Shown in pieces: positions 1 through 14,622 of a stretch of DNA of 64,000 nucleotides. Source of the stretch: Litoditis marina. Its lineage: Eukaryota > Nematoda > Chromadorea > Rhabditida > Rhabditidae. The notes under the pieces were generated by a model. The model was not told the origin of the DNA. It saw only the letters and a program-made list of their open reading frames with translations, and did no database searches. The stretch's first letter is position 1; each line of letters starts with the position of its first letter. Position numbers and translations under genes: made by a program. Location: assembly GCA_964036275.1 (NCBI GenBank), contig OZ038434.1, positions 18,217,879 through 18,281,878 of the forward strand, written 5' to 3'.

Positions 1-3000
1 TCAGGAAACAAACTGGACAATCTGTCCACTTTTTGTCCTCAAGGATATTGAAAACATTACCTTGGGACAAAAATTGGACAATCTGTCCACTTTCTGTCCC
101 CAAGGATGTTGAAAACATTTCTTCGGGACAAAAATTGGACAACCTGTTTACTTTTTGTCTTCAGGAAACCAACTGGACAATCTGTCCACCTTTTGTCCTC
201 AAGGATGTTGAAAACATTACCTTGGGACAAAAATTGGACAATCTGTCCACTTTCTGTCCCCAAGGATGTTGAAAACATTTCTTCGGGACAAAAATTGGAC
301 AACCTGTTTACTTTTTGTCTTCAGGAAACCAACTGGACAATCTGTCCACCTTTTGTCCTCAAGGATGTTGAAAACATTACCTCGGGACAAAAATTGGACA
401 ACCTGTTTACTTTTTGTCTTCAGGAAACAAACTGGACAATCTGTCCACTTTTTGTCCTCAAGGATATTGAAAAACTTTCCTCGGGACAAAAATTGGACAA
501 CCTGTTTACTTTTTGTCTTCAGGAAACCAACTGGACTGGACAATCTGTCCACCTTTTGTCCTCAAGGATGTTGAAAACATTACCTCGGGACAAAAATTGG
601 ACAATCTGTTCACTTTTTGTCCTCAAGGATGTTGAAAACATTTCCTCGGGACAAAAATTGGACGACCTGTTCACTTTTTGTCTTCAGGAAACCAACTGGA
701 CAATCTGTCCACCTTTTGTCCTCAAGGATGTTGAAAACATTACCTTGGGACAAAAATTGGACAATCTGTCCACTTTCTGTCCCCAAGGATGTTGAAAACA
801 TTTCTTCGGGACAAAAATTGGACAACCTGTTTACTTTTTGTCTTCAGGAAACCAACTGGACAATCTGTCCACTTTTTGTCCTCAAGGATATTGAAAAACT
901 TTCCCCGGGACAAAAATTGGACAACCTGTTTACTTTTTGTCCTCAAGGATGTTGAAAACATTTCCTCGGGACAAAAATTGGACGACCTGTTCACTTTTTG
1001 TCTTCAGGAAACCAACTGGACAATCTGTCCACCTTTTGTCCTCAAGGATGTTGAAAACATTACCTTGGGACAAAAATTGGACAATCTGTCCACTTTCTGT
1101 CCCCAAGGATGTTGAAAACATTTCTTCGGGACAAAAATTGGACAACCTGTTTACTTTTTGTCTTCAGGAAACCAACTGGACAATCTGTCCACTTTTTGTC
1201 CTCAAGGATGTTGAAAACATTACCTCGGGACAAAAATTGGACAACCTGTTAACTCTTTGTCTTCAGGAAACAAACTGGACAATCTGTCCACTTTTTGTCC
1301 TCAAGGATATTGAAAAACTTTCCCCGGGACAAAAATTGGACAACCTGTTTACTTTTTGTCTTCAGGAAACAAACTGGACAATCTGTCCACTTTTTGTCCT
1401 CAAGGATGTTGAAAACATTACCTCGGGACAAAAAGTGGACAACCTGTTTACTTTTTGTCTTCAGGAAACAAACTGGACAATCTGTCCACTTTTTGTCCTC
1501 AAGGATATTGAAAAACTTTCCTCGGGACAAAAATTGGACAACCTGTTTACTTTTTGTCTTCAGGAAACAAACTGGACAATCTGTCCACCTTTTGTCCTCA
1601 AGGATCTCGAGAAAGATTCCTCAGGACAAAAATTGGACAACCTGTTAACTCTTTGTCTTCAGGAAACAAACTGGACAATCTGTCCACTTTTTGTCCTCAA
1701 GGATATTGAAAAACTTTCCTCGGGACAAAAATTGAACAACCTGTTTACTTTTTGTCTTCAGGAAACAAACTGGACAATCTGTCCACTTTTTGTCCTCAAG
1801 GATGTTGAAAACATTTCCTCGGGACAAAAATTGGACAACTTGTTTAATTTTTGTCTTCAGGAAACCAACTGGATAATCTGTCCACCTTTTGTCCTCAAGG
1901 ATGTTGAAAACATTCCCTCGGGACAAAAATTGGACAACCTGTTTACTTTTTGTCTTTAGGAAACCAACTGGACAATCTGTCCCCCTTTTGTCCTCAAGGA
2001 TGTTGAAAACATTTCCTCGAGACAAAAATTGGACAACCTGTTTACTTTTTGTCTTTAGGAAACCAACTGGACTGGACAATCTGTCCACCTTTTGTCCTCA
2101 AGGATGTTGAAAACATTACCTCGGGACAAAAATTGGACAATCTGTTCACTTTTTGTCCTCAAGGATGTTGAAAACATTTCCTCAGGACAAAAATTGGACA
2201 ACCTGTTAACTCTTTGTCTTCAGGAAACAAACTGGACAATCTGTCCACTTTTTGTCCTCAAGGATATTGAAAAACTTTCCTCGGGACAAAAATTGGACAA
2301 CCTGTTTACTTTTTGTCTTCAGGAAACAAACTGGACAATCTGTCCACCTTTTGTCCTCAAAGATCTCAAAAAAGATTCCTCAGGACAAAAATTGGACAAC
2401 CTGTCAACTTTTTGTCTCCAGGAAACAAACTGGACAATCTGTCCACTTTTTGTCCTCAAGGATATTGAAAAACTTTCCTCGGGACAAAAATTGGACAACC
2501 TGTTTACTTTTTGTCTTCAGGAAACCAACTGGACTGGACAATCTGTCCACCTTTTGTCCTCAAGGATGTTGAAAACATTACCTCGGGACAAAAATTGGAC
2601 AATCTGTTCACTTTTTGTCCTCAAGGATGTTGAAAACATTTCCTCGGGACAAAAATTGGACGACCTGTTCACTTTTTGTCTTCAGGAAACCAACCGGACA
2701 ATCTGTCCACCTTTTGTCCTCAAGGATGTTGAAAACATTACCTTGGGACAAAAATTGGACAATCTGTCCACTTTCTGTCCCCAAGGATGTTGAAAACATT
2801 TCTTCGGGACAAAAATTGGACAACCTGTTCACTTTTTGTCTTCAGGAAACCAACTGGACAATCTGTCCACCTTTTGTCCTCAAGGGTGTTGAAAACATTT
2901 CCTCGGGACAAAAATTGGACAAACTGTTTACTTTTTGTCTTCAGGAAACAAACTGGACAATCTGTCCACTTTTTGTCCTCAAGGAGGTTGAAAACATTAC

Positions 3001-3819
3001 CTCGGGACAAAAAGTGGACAACCTGCTTACTTTTTGTCTTCAGGAAACAAACTGGACAATCTGTCCACTTTTTGTCCTCAAGGATGTTGAAAACATTTCC
3101 TCGGGACAAAAATTGGACAACTTGTTTAATTTTTGTCTTCAGGAAACCAACTGGACAATCTGTCCACCTTTTGTCCTCAAGGACGTTGAAAACATTTTCT
3201 CGGGACAAAAATTGGACAACCTGTTTACTTTTTGTCTTCAGGAAACCAACTGGACAATCTGTCCACCTTTTGTCCTCAAGGATGTTGAAAACATTACCTT
3301 GGGACAAAAATTGGACAATCTGTCCACTTTTTGTCCTCAAGGATATTGAAAAACTTTCCTCGGGACAAAAATTGGACAACCTGTTTACTTTTTGTCTTCA
3401 GGAAACAAACTGGACAATCTGTCCACTTTTTGTCCTCAAGGATGTTGAAAACATTTCCTCGGGACAAAAATTGGACGACCTGTTCACTTTTTGTCTTCAG
3501 GAAACCAACTGGACAATCTGTCCACCTTTTGTCCTCAAGGATGTTGAAAACATTACCTTGGGACAAAAATTGGACAATCTGTCCACTTTCTGTCCCCAAG
3601 GATGTTGAAAACATTTCTTCGGGACAAAAATTGGACAACCTGTTTACTTTTTGTCTTCAGGAAACCAACTGGACAATCTGTCCACCTTTCGTCCTCAAGG
3701 ATGTTGAAAACATTTCCTCGGGACAAAAATTGGACAACTTGTTTAATTTTTGTCTTCAGGAAACCAACTGGACAATCTGTCCACCTTTTGTCCTCAAGGA
3801 TGTTGAAAACATTTCCTCG
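1..3819 (+). repeat. Satellite A array, forward orientation
   Basis: Tandem array made of two related modules of about 61 and 99 bp, for example between GAAAACATT landmarks at 50, 111, 210, 271, 370 and 469. A few modules carry a 5-bp expansion (ACTGGACTGGA, near 530, 2,060 and 2,530). Every module is built from inverted short motifs: TGGACA-ATC-TGTCCA is a perfect 6-bp inverted repeat with a 3-bp spacer, and TTTTGTCC...GGGACAAAA brackets an imperfect ~42-bp palindrome centred on GTTGAAAAC. The array starts before the window and ends where satellite B begins. Because the 99-bp module is a multiple of three and has few stops, long frames are open on both strands; these are not treated as genes. 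Family not recognised. Confidence 0.93.
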
Positions 3820-6800
3820 GGTAAGTTTCTACACATGAGAGGAGTTCAAAAATACCAAGTTTGAATACTAAATCTCACGTAGGGCGAAAATCGCAACTCC
3901 ATTCACGTTAACTTGGGGGTGTTTTTGGTTAGCACCGCCACCTAATTATTTCGGGACTGTTTCAACTTATGCAAATAAGATGAACATTTTAAAGTTTCTA
4001 CACATGAGAGGAGTTCAAAAATACCAAGTTTGAATACTAAATCTCACGTAGGGCGAAAATCGCAACTCCATTCACGTCAACTTGGGGGTGTTTTTGGTTA
4101 GCACCGCCACTCAATTATTTCGGGACTGTTTCAACTTATGCAAATGAGATGAACATTTTAAGGTTTCTACACATGAGAGGAGTTCAAAAATACCAAGTTT
4201 GAATACTAAATCTCACGTAGGGCGAAACTCGCAACTCCATTCACGTCAATTTGGGGGTGTTTTTGGTTAGCACCGCCACTCAATTATTTCAGGACTGTTT
4301 CAACTTATGCTAATAAGATGAACATTTTTGAGTTTCTACACATGAGAGGAGTTCAAAAATACCAAGTTTGAACACTAAATCTCACGTAGGGCAAAGATCG
4401 CAACTCCATTCACGTCAATTTGGGAGTGTTTTTGGTTAGCACGGCCACTCAATCATTTCGGGACTGTTTCAACTTATACAAATAAGATGAACATTTTTAA
4501 GTTTCTACACATGAGAGGAGTTCAAAAATACCAAGTTTGAATACTAAATCTCACGTAGGGCGAAAATCGCAACTCCATTCACGTCAACTTGGGGGTGTTT
4601 TTGGTTAGCACCGCCACTCAATTATTTCGGGACTGTTTCAACTTATGCAAATAAGATGAACATTTTTGAGTTTCTACACATGAGAGGAGTTCAAAAATAC
4701 CAAGTTTGAATACTAAATCTCACGTAGGGCGAAAATCGCAATTCCATTCACGTCAACTTGGGGGTGTTTTTGGTTAGCACCGCCACTCAATTATTTCGGG
4801 ACTGTTTCAACTTATTCAAATAAGACGAACATTTTTGAGTTTCTACACATGAGGGGAGTTCAAAAATACCAAGTTTGAATACTAAATCTCACGTAGGGCG
4901 AAAATCGCAACTCCATTCACGTCAATTTGGGGGTGTTTTTGGTTAGCACCGCCACTCAATTATTTCGGGACTGTTTCAACTTATACAAATAAGATGAACA
5001 TTTTTAAGTTTCTACACATGAGAGGAGTTCAAAAATACCAAGTTTGAATACTAAATCTCACGTAGGGCGAAAATCGCAACTCCATTCACGTCAACTTGGG
5101 GGTGTTTTTGGTTAGCACGGCCACTCAATTATTTCGGGACTGTTTCAACTTATGCAAATAAGATGAACATTTTTGAGTTTCTACACATGAGAGGAGTTCA
5201 AAAACACCAAGTTTGAACACTAAATCCCACGTAGGGCGAAAATCGCAACTCCATTCACGTCAACTTGGGGGTGTTTTTGGTTAGCACGGCCACTCAATTA
5301 TTTCGGGACTGTTTAAACTTATACAAGTAAGATGAACATTTTTAAGTTTTTACACATGAGAGGAGTTCAAAAATACCACGTTTGAATACTAAATCTCACG
5401 TAGGGCGAAAATCGCAACTCCATTCACGTCAATTTGGGGGTGTTTTTGGTTAGCACCGCCACTCAATTATTTCGGGACTGTTTCAACTTATACAAATAAG
5501 ATGAACATTTTTAAGTTTCTACACATGAGAGGAGTTCAAAAATACCAAGTTTGAATACTAAATCTCACGTAGGGCGAAAATCGCAACTACATTCACGTCA
5601 ACTTGGGGGTGTTTTTGGTTAGCACGGCCACTCAATTATTTCGGGACTGTTTCAACTTATGCAAATAAGATGAACATTTTTGAGTTTCTACACATGAGAG
5701 GAGTTCAAAAACACCAAGTTTGAACACTAAATCCCACGTAGGGCAAAAATCGCAACTCCATTCACGTCAACTTGGGGGTGTTTTTGGTTAGCACGGCCAC
5801 TCAATTATTTCGGGACTGTTTCAACTTATACAAATAAGATGAACATTTTTAAGTTTCTACACATGAGAGGAGTTCAAAAATACCAAGTTTGAATACTAAA
5901 TCTCACGTACGGCGAAAATCGCAACTCCATTCACGTCAACTTGGGGGTGTTTTTGGTTAGCACCGCCACTCAATTATTTCGGGACTGTTTCAACTTATGC
6001 AAATAAGATGAACATTTTTAAGTTTCTACACATGAGAGGAGTTCAAAATTACCAAGTTTGAATACTAAATCTCACGTAGGGCGAAAATCGCAACTCCATT
6101 CACGTCAACTTGGGGGTGTTTTTGGTTAGCACCGCCACTCAATTATTTCGGGACTGTTTCAACTTATACAGATAAGATGAACATTTTTAAGTTTCTACAC
6201 ATGAGAGGAGTTCAAAAATACCAAGTTTGAATACTAAATCTCACGTAGGGCAAAAATCGCAACTCCATTCACGTCAACTTGGGGGTGTTTTTGGTTAGCA
6301 CGGCCACTCAATTATTTCGGGACTGTTTCAACTTATGCTAATAAGATAAACATTTTTAAGTTTCTACACATGAGAGGAGTTCAAAAATACCAAGTTTGAA
6401 TACTAAATCTCACGTAGGGCGAAAATCGCAACTCCATTCACGTCAATTTGGGGGTGTTTTTGGTTAGCACCGCCACTCAATTATTTCAGGACTGTTTCAA
6501 CTTATGCTAATAAGATGAACATTTTTGAGTTTCTACACATGAGAGGAGTTCAAAAATACCAAGTTTGAACACTAAATCTCACGTAGGGCAAAAATCGCAA
6601 CTCCATTCACGTCAATTTGGGGGTGTTTTTGGTTAGCACCGCCACTCAATTATTTCGGGACTGTTTCAACTTATGCTAATAAGATGAACATTTTTGAGTT
6701 TCTACACATGAGGGGAGTTCAAAAATACCAAGTTTGAATACTAAATCTCACGTAGGGCAAAAATCGCAACTCCATTCACGTCAACTTGGGGGTGTTTTTG

Positions 6801-9800
6801 GTTAGCACCGCCACTCAATTATTTCGGGACTGTTTCAACTTATGCAAATAAGATGAACATTTTTAAGTTTCTACACATGAGAGGAGTTCAAAAATACCAA
6901 GTTTGAATACTAAATCTCACGTAGGGCGAAAATCGCAACTCCATTCACGTCAACTTGGGGGTGTTTTTGGTTAGCACCGCCACTCAATTATTTCGGGACT
7001 GTTTCAACTTATACAAATAAGATGAACATTTTTAAGTTTCTACACATGAGAGGAGTTCAAAAATACCAAGTTTGAATACTAAATCTCACGTAGGGCGAAA
7101 ATCGCAACTCCATTCACGTCAACTTGGGGGTGTTTTTTGTTAGCACGGCCACTCAATTATTTCGGGACTGTTTCAACTTATGCAATGAAGATGAACATTT
7201 TTGAGTTTCTACACATGAGAAGAGTTCAAAAATACCAAGTTTGAATACTAAATCTCACGTAGGGCAAAAATCGCAACTCCATTCACGTCAATTTGGGTGT
7301 GTTTTTGGTTAGCACCGCCACTCAATTATTTCGGGACTGTTTCAACTTATACAAATAAGATGAACATTTTTAAGTTTCTACACATGAGAGGAGTTCAAAA
7401 ATACCAAGTTTGAATACTAAATCTCACGTAGGGCGAAAATCGCAACTCCATTCACGTCAACTTGGGGGTGTTTTTGGTTAGCACGGCCACTCAATTATTT
7501 CGGGACTGTTTCAACTTATGCAAATAAGATGAATATTTTTGAGTTTCTACACATGAGAGGAGTTCAAAAACACCAAGTTTGAACACTAAATCCCACGTAG
7601 GGCGAAAATCGCAACTCCATTCACGTCAACTTGGGGGTGTTTTTGGTTAGCACGGCCACTCAATTATTTCGGGACTGTTTAAACTTATACAAGTAAGATG
7701 AACACTTTTAAGTTTCTACACATGAGAGGAGTTCAAAAATACCACGTTTGAATACTAAATCTCACGTAGGGCGAAAATCGCAACTCCATTCACGTCAATT
7801 TGGGGGTGTTTTTGGTTAGCACCGCCACTCAATTATTTCGGGACTGTTTCAACTTATACAAATAAGATGAACATTTTTAAGTTTCTACACATGAGAGGAG
7901 TTCAAAAATACCAAGTTTGAATACTAAATCTCACGTACGGCGAAAATCGCAACTCCATTCACGTCAACTTGGGGGTGTTTTTGGTTAGCACCGCCACTCA
8001 ATTATTTCGGGACTGTTTCAACTTATGCAAATAAGATGAACATTTTTAAGTTTCTACACATGAGAGGAGTTCAAAAATACCAAGTTTGAATACTAAATCT
8101 CACGTAGGGCGAAAATCGCAACTCCATTCACGTCAACTTGGGGGTGTTTTTGGTTAGCACCGCCACTCAATTATTTCGGGACTGTTTCAACTTATACAGA
8201 TAAGATGAACATTTTTAAGTTTCTACACATGAGAGGAGTTCAAAAATACCAAGTTTGAATACTAAATCTCACGTAGGGCGAAAATCGCAACTCCATTCAC
8301 GTCAACTTGGGGGTGTTTTTGGTTAGCACGGCCACTCAATTATTTCGGGACTGTTTCAACTTATGCAAATAAGATAAACATTTTTAAGTTTCTACACATG
8401 AGAGGAGTTCAAAAATACCAAGTTTGAATACTAAATCTCACGTAGGGCGAAAATCGCAACTCCATTCACGTCAATTTGGGGGTGTTTTTGGTTAGCACCG
8501 CCACTCAATTATTTCAGGACTGTTTCAACTTATGCTAATAAGATGAACATTTTTGAGTTTCTACACATGAGAGGAGTTCAAAAATACCAAGTTTGAACAC
8601 TAAATCTTACGTAGGGCAAAAATCGCAACTCCATTCACGTCAATTTGGGGGTGTTTTTGGTTAGCACCGCCACTCAATTATTTCGGGACGGTTTCAACTT
8701 ATGCTAATAAGATGAACATTTTTGAGTTTCTACACATGAGGGGAGTTCAAAAATACCAAGTTTGAACACTAAATCTCACGTAGGGCAAAAATCGCAACTC
8801 CATTCACGTCAATTTGGGGGTGTTTTTGGTTAGCACCGCCACTCAATTATTTCGGGACTGTTTCAACTTATACAGATAAGATGAACATTTTTAAGTTTCT
8901 ACACATGAGAGGAGTTCAAAAATACCAAGTTTGAATACTAAATCTCACGTAGGGCGAAAATCGCAACTCCATTCACGTCAATTTGGGGGTGTTTTTGGTT
9001 AGCACCGCCACTCAATTATTTCGGGACTGTTTCAACTTATGCAAATAAGATGAACATTTTTAAGTTTCTACACATGAGAGGAGTTCAAAAATACCAAGTT
9101 TGAATACTAAATCTCACGTAGGGCGAAAATCGCAACTCCATTCACGTCAACTTGGGGGTGTTTTTGGTTAGCACCGCCACTCAATTATTTCGGGACTGTT
9201 TCAACTTATACAAATAAGATGAACATTTTTAAGTTTCTACACATGAGAGGAGTTCAAAAATACCAAGTTTGAATACTAAATCTCACGTAGGGCGAAAATC
9301 GCAACTCCATTCACGTCAACTTGGGGGTGTTTTTTGTTAGCACGGCCACTCAATTATTTCGGGACTGTTTCAACTTATGCAAATAAGATGAACATTTTTA
9401 AGTTTCTACACATGAGAGGAGTTCAAAAATACCAAGTTTGAATACTAAATCTCACGTAGGGCGAAAATCGCAACTCCATTCACGTCAATTTGGGGGTGTT
9501 TTTGGTTAGCACCGCCACTCAATTATTTCAGGACTGTTTCAACTTATGCTAATAAGATGAACATTTTTGAGTTTCTACACATGAGAGGAGTTCAAAAATG
9601 CCAAGTTTGAACACTAAATCTCACGTAGGGCAAAAATCGCAACTCCATTCACGTCAATTTGGGGGTGTTTTTGGCTAGCACCGCCACTCAATTATTTCGG
9701 GACGGTTTCAACTTATGCTAATAAGATGAACATTTTTGAGTTTCTACACATGAGGGGAGTTCAAAAATACCAAGTTTGAACACTAAATCTCACGTAGGGC

Positions 9801-12800
9801 AAAAATCGCAACTCCATTCACGTCAATTTGGGGGTGTTTTTGGTTAGCACCGCCACTCAATTATTTCGGGACTGTTTCAACTTATACAGATAAGATGAAC
9901 ATTTTTAAGCTTCTACACATGAGAGGAGTTCAAAAATACCAAGTTTGAATACTAAATCTCACGTAGGGCGAAAATCGCAACTCCATTCACGTCAATTTGG
10001 GGGTGTTTTTGGTTAGCACCGCCACTCAATTATTTCGGGACTGTTTCAACTTATGCAAATAAGATGAACATTTTTAAGTTTCTACACATGAGAGGAGTTC
10101 AAAAATACCAAGTTTGAATACTAAATCTCACGTAGGGCGAAAATCGCAACTCCATTCACGTCAACTTGGGGGTGTTTTTGGTTAGCACCGCCACTCAATT
10201 ATTTCGGGACTGTTTCAACTTATACAGATAAGATGAACATTTTTAAGTTTCTACACATGAGAGGAGTTCAAAAATACCAAGTTTGAATACTAAATCTCAC
10301 GTAGGGCGAAAATCGCAACTCCATTCACGTCAATTTGGGGGTGTTTTTGGTTAGCACCGCCACTCAATTATTTCGGGACTGTTTCAACTTATGCAAATAA
10401 GATGAACATTTTTGAGTTTCTACACATGAGGGGAGTTCAAAAATACCAAGTTTGAACACTAAATCTCACGTAGGGCAAAAATCGCAACTCCATTCACGTC
10501 AATTTGGGGGTGTTTTTGGTTAGCACCGCCACTCAATTATTTCGGGACGGTTTCAACTTATGCTAATAAGATGAACATTTTTGAGTTTCTACACATGAGG
10601 GGAGTTCAAAAATACCAAGTTTGAACACTAAATCTCACGTAGGGCAAAAATCGCAACTCCATTCACGTCAATTTGGGGGTGTTTTTGGTTAGCACCGCCA
10701 CTCAATTATTTCGGGACTGTTTCAACTTATACAGATAAGATGAACATTTTTAAGTTTCTACACATGAGAGGAGTTCAAAAATACCAAGTTTGAATACTAA
10801 ATCTCACGTAGGGCGAAAATCGCAACTCCATTCACGTCAATTTGGGGGTGTTTTTGGTTAGCACCGCCACTCAATTATTTCGGGACTGTTTCAACTTATG
10901 CAAATAAGATGAACATTTTTAAGTTTCTACACATGAGAGGAGTTCAAAAATACCAAGTTTGAATACTAAATCTCACGTAGGGCGAAAATCGCAACTCCAT
11001 TCACGTCAACTTGGGGGTGTTTTTGGTTAGCACCGCCACTCAATTATTTCGGGACTGTTTCAACTTATACAGATAAGATGAACATTTTTAAGTTTCTACA
11101 CATGAGAGGAGTTCAAAAATACCAAGTTTGAATACTAAATCTCACGTAGGGCGAAAATCGCAACTCCATTCACGTCAATTTGGGGGTGTTTTTGGTTAGC
11201 ACCGCCACTCAATTATTTCGGGACTGTTTCAACTTATGCAAATAAGATGAACATTTTTGAGTTTCTACACATGAGAGGAGTTCAAAAACACCAAGTTTGA
11301 ACACTAAATCCCACGTAGGGCGAAAATCGCAACTCCATTCACGTCAATTTGGGGGTGTTTTTGGTTAGCACCGCCACTCAATTATTTCGGGACTGTTTCA
11401 ACTTATGCAAATAAGATGAACATTTTTGAGTTTCTACACATGAGAGGAGTTCAAAAGACCAAGTTTGAACACTAAATCTCACGTAGGGCAAAAATCGCAA
11501 CTCCATTCACGTCAATTTGGGGGTGTTTTTGGCTAGCACCGCCACTCAATTATTTCGGGACGGTTTCAACTTATGCTAATAAGATGAACATTTTTGAGTT
11601 TCTACACATGAGGGGAGTTCAAAAATACCAAGTTTGAACACTAAATCTCACGTAGGGCAAAAATCGCAACTCCATTCACGTCAATTTGGGGGTGTTTTTG
11701 GTTAGCACCGCCACTCAATTATTTCGGGACTGTTTCAACTTATACAGATAAGATGAACATTTTTAAGCTTCTACACATGAGAGGAGTTCAAAAATACCAA
11801 GTTTGAATACTAAATCTCACGTAGGGCGAAAATCGCAACTCCATTCACGTCAATTTGGGGGTGTTTTTGGTTAGCACCGCCACTCAATTATTTCGGGACT
11901 GTTTCAACTTATGCAAATAAGATGAACATTTTTAAGTTTCTACACATGAGAGGAGTTCAAAAATACCAAGTTTGAATACTAAATCTCACGTAGGGCGAAA
12001 ATCGCAACTCCATTCACGTCAACTTGGGGGTGTTTTTGGTTAGCACCGCCACTCAATTATTTCGGGACTGTTTCAACTTATACAGATAAGATGAACATTT
12101 TTAAGTTTCTACACATGAGAGGAGTTCAAAAATACCAAGTTTGAATACTAAATCTCACGTAGGGCGAAAATCGCAACTCCATTCACGTCAATTTGGGGGT
12201 GTTTTTGGTTAGCACCGCCACTCAATTATTTCGGGACTGTTTCAACTTATGCAAATAAGATGAACATTTTTGAGTTTCTACACATGAGGGGAGTTCAAAA
12301 ATACCAAGTTTGAACACTAAATCTCACGTAGGGCAAAAATCGCAACTCCATTCACGTCAATTTGGGGGTGTTTTTGGTTAGCACCGCCACTCAATTATTT
12401 CGGGACGGTTTCAACTTATGCTAATAAGATGAACATTTTTGAGTTTCTACACATGAGGGGAGTTCAAAAATACCAAGTTTGAACACTAAATCTCACGTAG
12501 GGCAAAAATCGCAACTCCATTCACGTCAATTTGGGGGTGTTTTTGGTTAGCACCGCCACTCAATTATTTCGGGACTGTTTCAACTTATACAGATAAGATG
12601 AACATTTTTAAGTTTCTACACATGAGAGGAGTTCAAAAATACCAAGTTTGAATACTAAATCTCACGTAGGGCGAAAATCGCAACTCCATTCACGTCAATT
12701 TGGGGGTGTTTTTGGTTAGCACCGCCACTCAATTATTTCGGGACTGTTTCAACTTATGCAAATAAGATGAACATTTTTAAGTTTCTACACATGAGAGGAG

Positions 12801-14622
12801 TTCAAAAATACCAAGTTTGAATACTAAATCTCACGTAGGGCGAAAATCGCAACTCCATTCACGTCAACTTGGGGGTGTTTTTGGTTAGCACCGCCACTCA
12901 ATTATTTCGGGACTGTTTCAACTTATACAGATAAGATGAACATTTTTAAGTTTCTACACATGAGAGGAGTTCAAAAATACCAAGTTTGAATACTAAATCT
13001 CACGTAGGGCGAAAATCGCAACTCCATTCACGTCAATTTGGGGGTGTTTTTGGTTAGCACCGCCACTCAATTATTTCGGGACTGTTTCAACTTATGCAAA
13101 TAAGATGAACATTTTTGAGTTTCTACACATGAGAGGAGTTCAAAAACACCAAGTTTGAACACTAAATCCCACGTAGGGCGAAAATCGCAACTCCATTCAC
13201 GTCAATTTGGGGGTGTTTTTGGTTAGCACCGCCACTCAATTATTTCGGGACTGTTTCAACTTATGCAAATAAGATGAACATTTTTGAGTTTCTACACATG
13301 AGAGGAGTTCAAAAGACCAAGTTTGAACACTAAATCTCACGTAGGGCGAAAATCGCAACTCCATTCACGTCAACTTGGGGGTGTTTTTGGTTAGCACCGC
13401 CACTCAATTATTTCAGGACTGTTTCAACTTATGCTAATAAGATGAACATTTTTGAGTTTCTACACATGAGAGGAGTTCAAAAATACCAAGTTTGAACACT
13501 AATTCTCACGTAGGGCAAAAATCGCAACTCCATTCACGTCAATTTGGGGGTGTTTTTGGTTAGCACCGCCACTCAATTATTTCGGGACTGTTTCAACTTA
13601 TGCTAATAAGATGAACATTTTTGAGTTTCTACACATGAGGGGAGTTCAAAAATACAAAGTTTGAATACTAAATCTCACGTAGGGCGAAAATCGCAACTCC
13701 ATTCACGTCAACTTGGGGGTGTTTTTGGTTAGCACCGCCACTCAATTATTTCGGGACTGTTTCAACTTATGCAAATAAGATGAACATTTTTAAGTTTCTA
13801 CACATGAGAGGAGTTCAAAAATACCAAGTTTGAATACTAAATCTCACGTAGGGCGAAAATCGCAACTCCACTCACGTCAATTTGGGGGTGTTTTTGGTTA
13901 GCACCGCCACTCAATTATTTCAATACTGTTTCAACTTATGCTAATAAGATGAACATTTTTGAGTTTCTACACATGAGAGGAGTTCAAAAATACCAAGTTT
14001 GAACACTAAATCTCACGTAGGGCAAAAATCGCAACTCCATTCACGTCAATTTGGGGGTGTTTTTGGTTAGCACCGCCACTCAATTATTTCGGGACTGTTT
14101 CAACTTATGCTAATAAGATGAACATTTTTGAGTTTCTACACATGAGGGGAGTTCAAAAATACCAAGTTTGAATACTAAATCTCACGTAGGGCGAAAATCG
14201 CAACTCCATTCACGTCAACTTGGGGGTGTTTTTGGTTAGCACCGCCACTCAATTATTTCGGGACTGTTTCAACTTATGCAAATAAGATGAACATTTTTAA
14301 GTTTCTACACATGAGAGGAGTTCAAAAATACCAAGTTTGAATACTAAATCTCACGTAGGGCGAAAATCGCAACTCCATTCACGTCAATTTGGGGGTGTTT
14401 TTGGTTAGCACCGCCACTCAATTATTTCGGGACGGTTTCAACTTATGCTAATAAGATGAAAATTTTTGAGTTTCTACACATGAGGGGAGTTCAAAAATAC
14501 CAAGTTTGAACACTAAATCTCACGTAGGGCAAAAATCGCAACTCCATTCACGTCAATTTGGGGGTGTTTTTGGTTAGCACTGCCACTCAATTATTTCGGG
14601 ACTGTTTCAACTTATGCAAATA
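3820..14622 (+). repeat. Satellite B (169-bp monomer) array 1, forward
   Basis: Head-to-tail array with an exact 169-bp spacing seen at the landmark TTTCTACACATGAG (3,826; 3,995; 4,164; 4,333; 4,502; 4,671). Monomers are close to identical and differ at a few diagnostic sites: CAACTTG/CAATTTG, GCACCGCC/GCACGGCC, ATGCAAAT/ATGCTAAT/ATACAAAT/ATACAGAT, GGGCGAAAA/GGGCAAAAA and GAATACTAAATCTC/GAACACTAAATCCC. The length is in the nucleosomal range typical of centromeric satellites, but nothing here shows centromere function. About 64 monomers. No coding region is supported. Confidence 0.95.
9601..13316 (+). repeat. Higher-order repeat of satellite B, 1,858-bp period (11-mer), two copies
   Basis: Rare variants recur at exactly 1,858 bp: GGCTAGC (9,675 and 11,533), GACGGTTTC (9,701 and 11,559; 10,546 and 12,404) and TAAGCTTCT (9,907 and 11,765). 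The period is 11 x 169 minus 1; the missing base is the AAAAGACC variant (11,453 and 13,311) in place of AAAAATACC. Only one such block exists in duplication copy 2 (TAAGCTTCT at 24,982), which accounts for the length difference between the copies. Confidence 0.85.

Noticed and set aside
106..3864. Open frames of 70-340 aa on both strands in satellite A (also 38,074-41,081)
   Set aside because: They follow the 99-bp periodicity, overlap in several frames and on both strands, and break at each 61-bp module.
3820..14622. CENP-B box in satellite B
   Set aside because: The closest stretch (AAGTTGAAACAGTCCCGA, inverted strand) does not keep the TTCG...A..CGGG core spacing.
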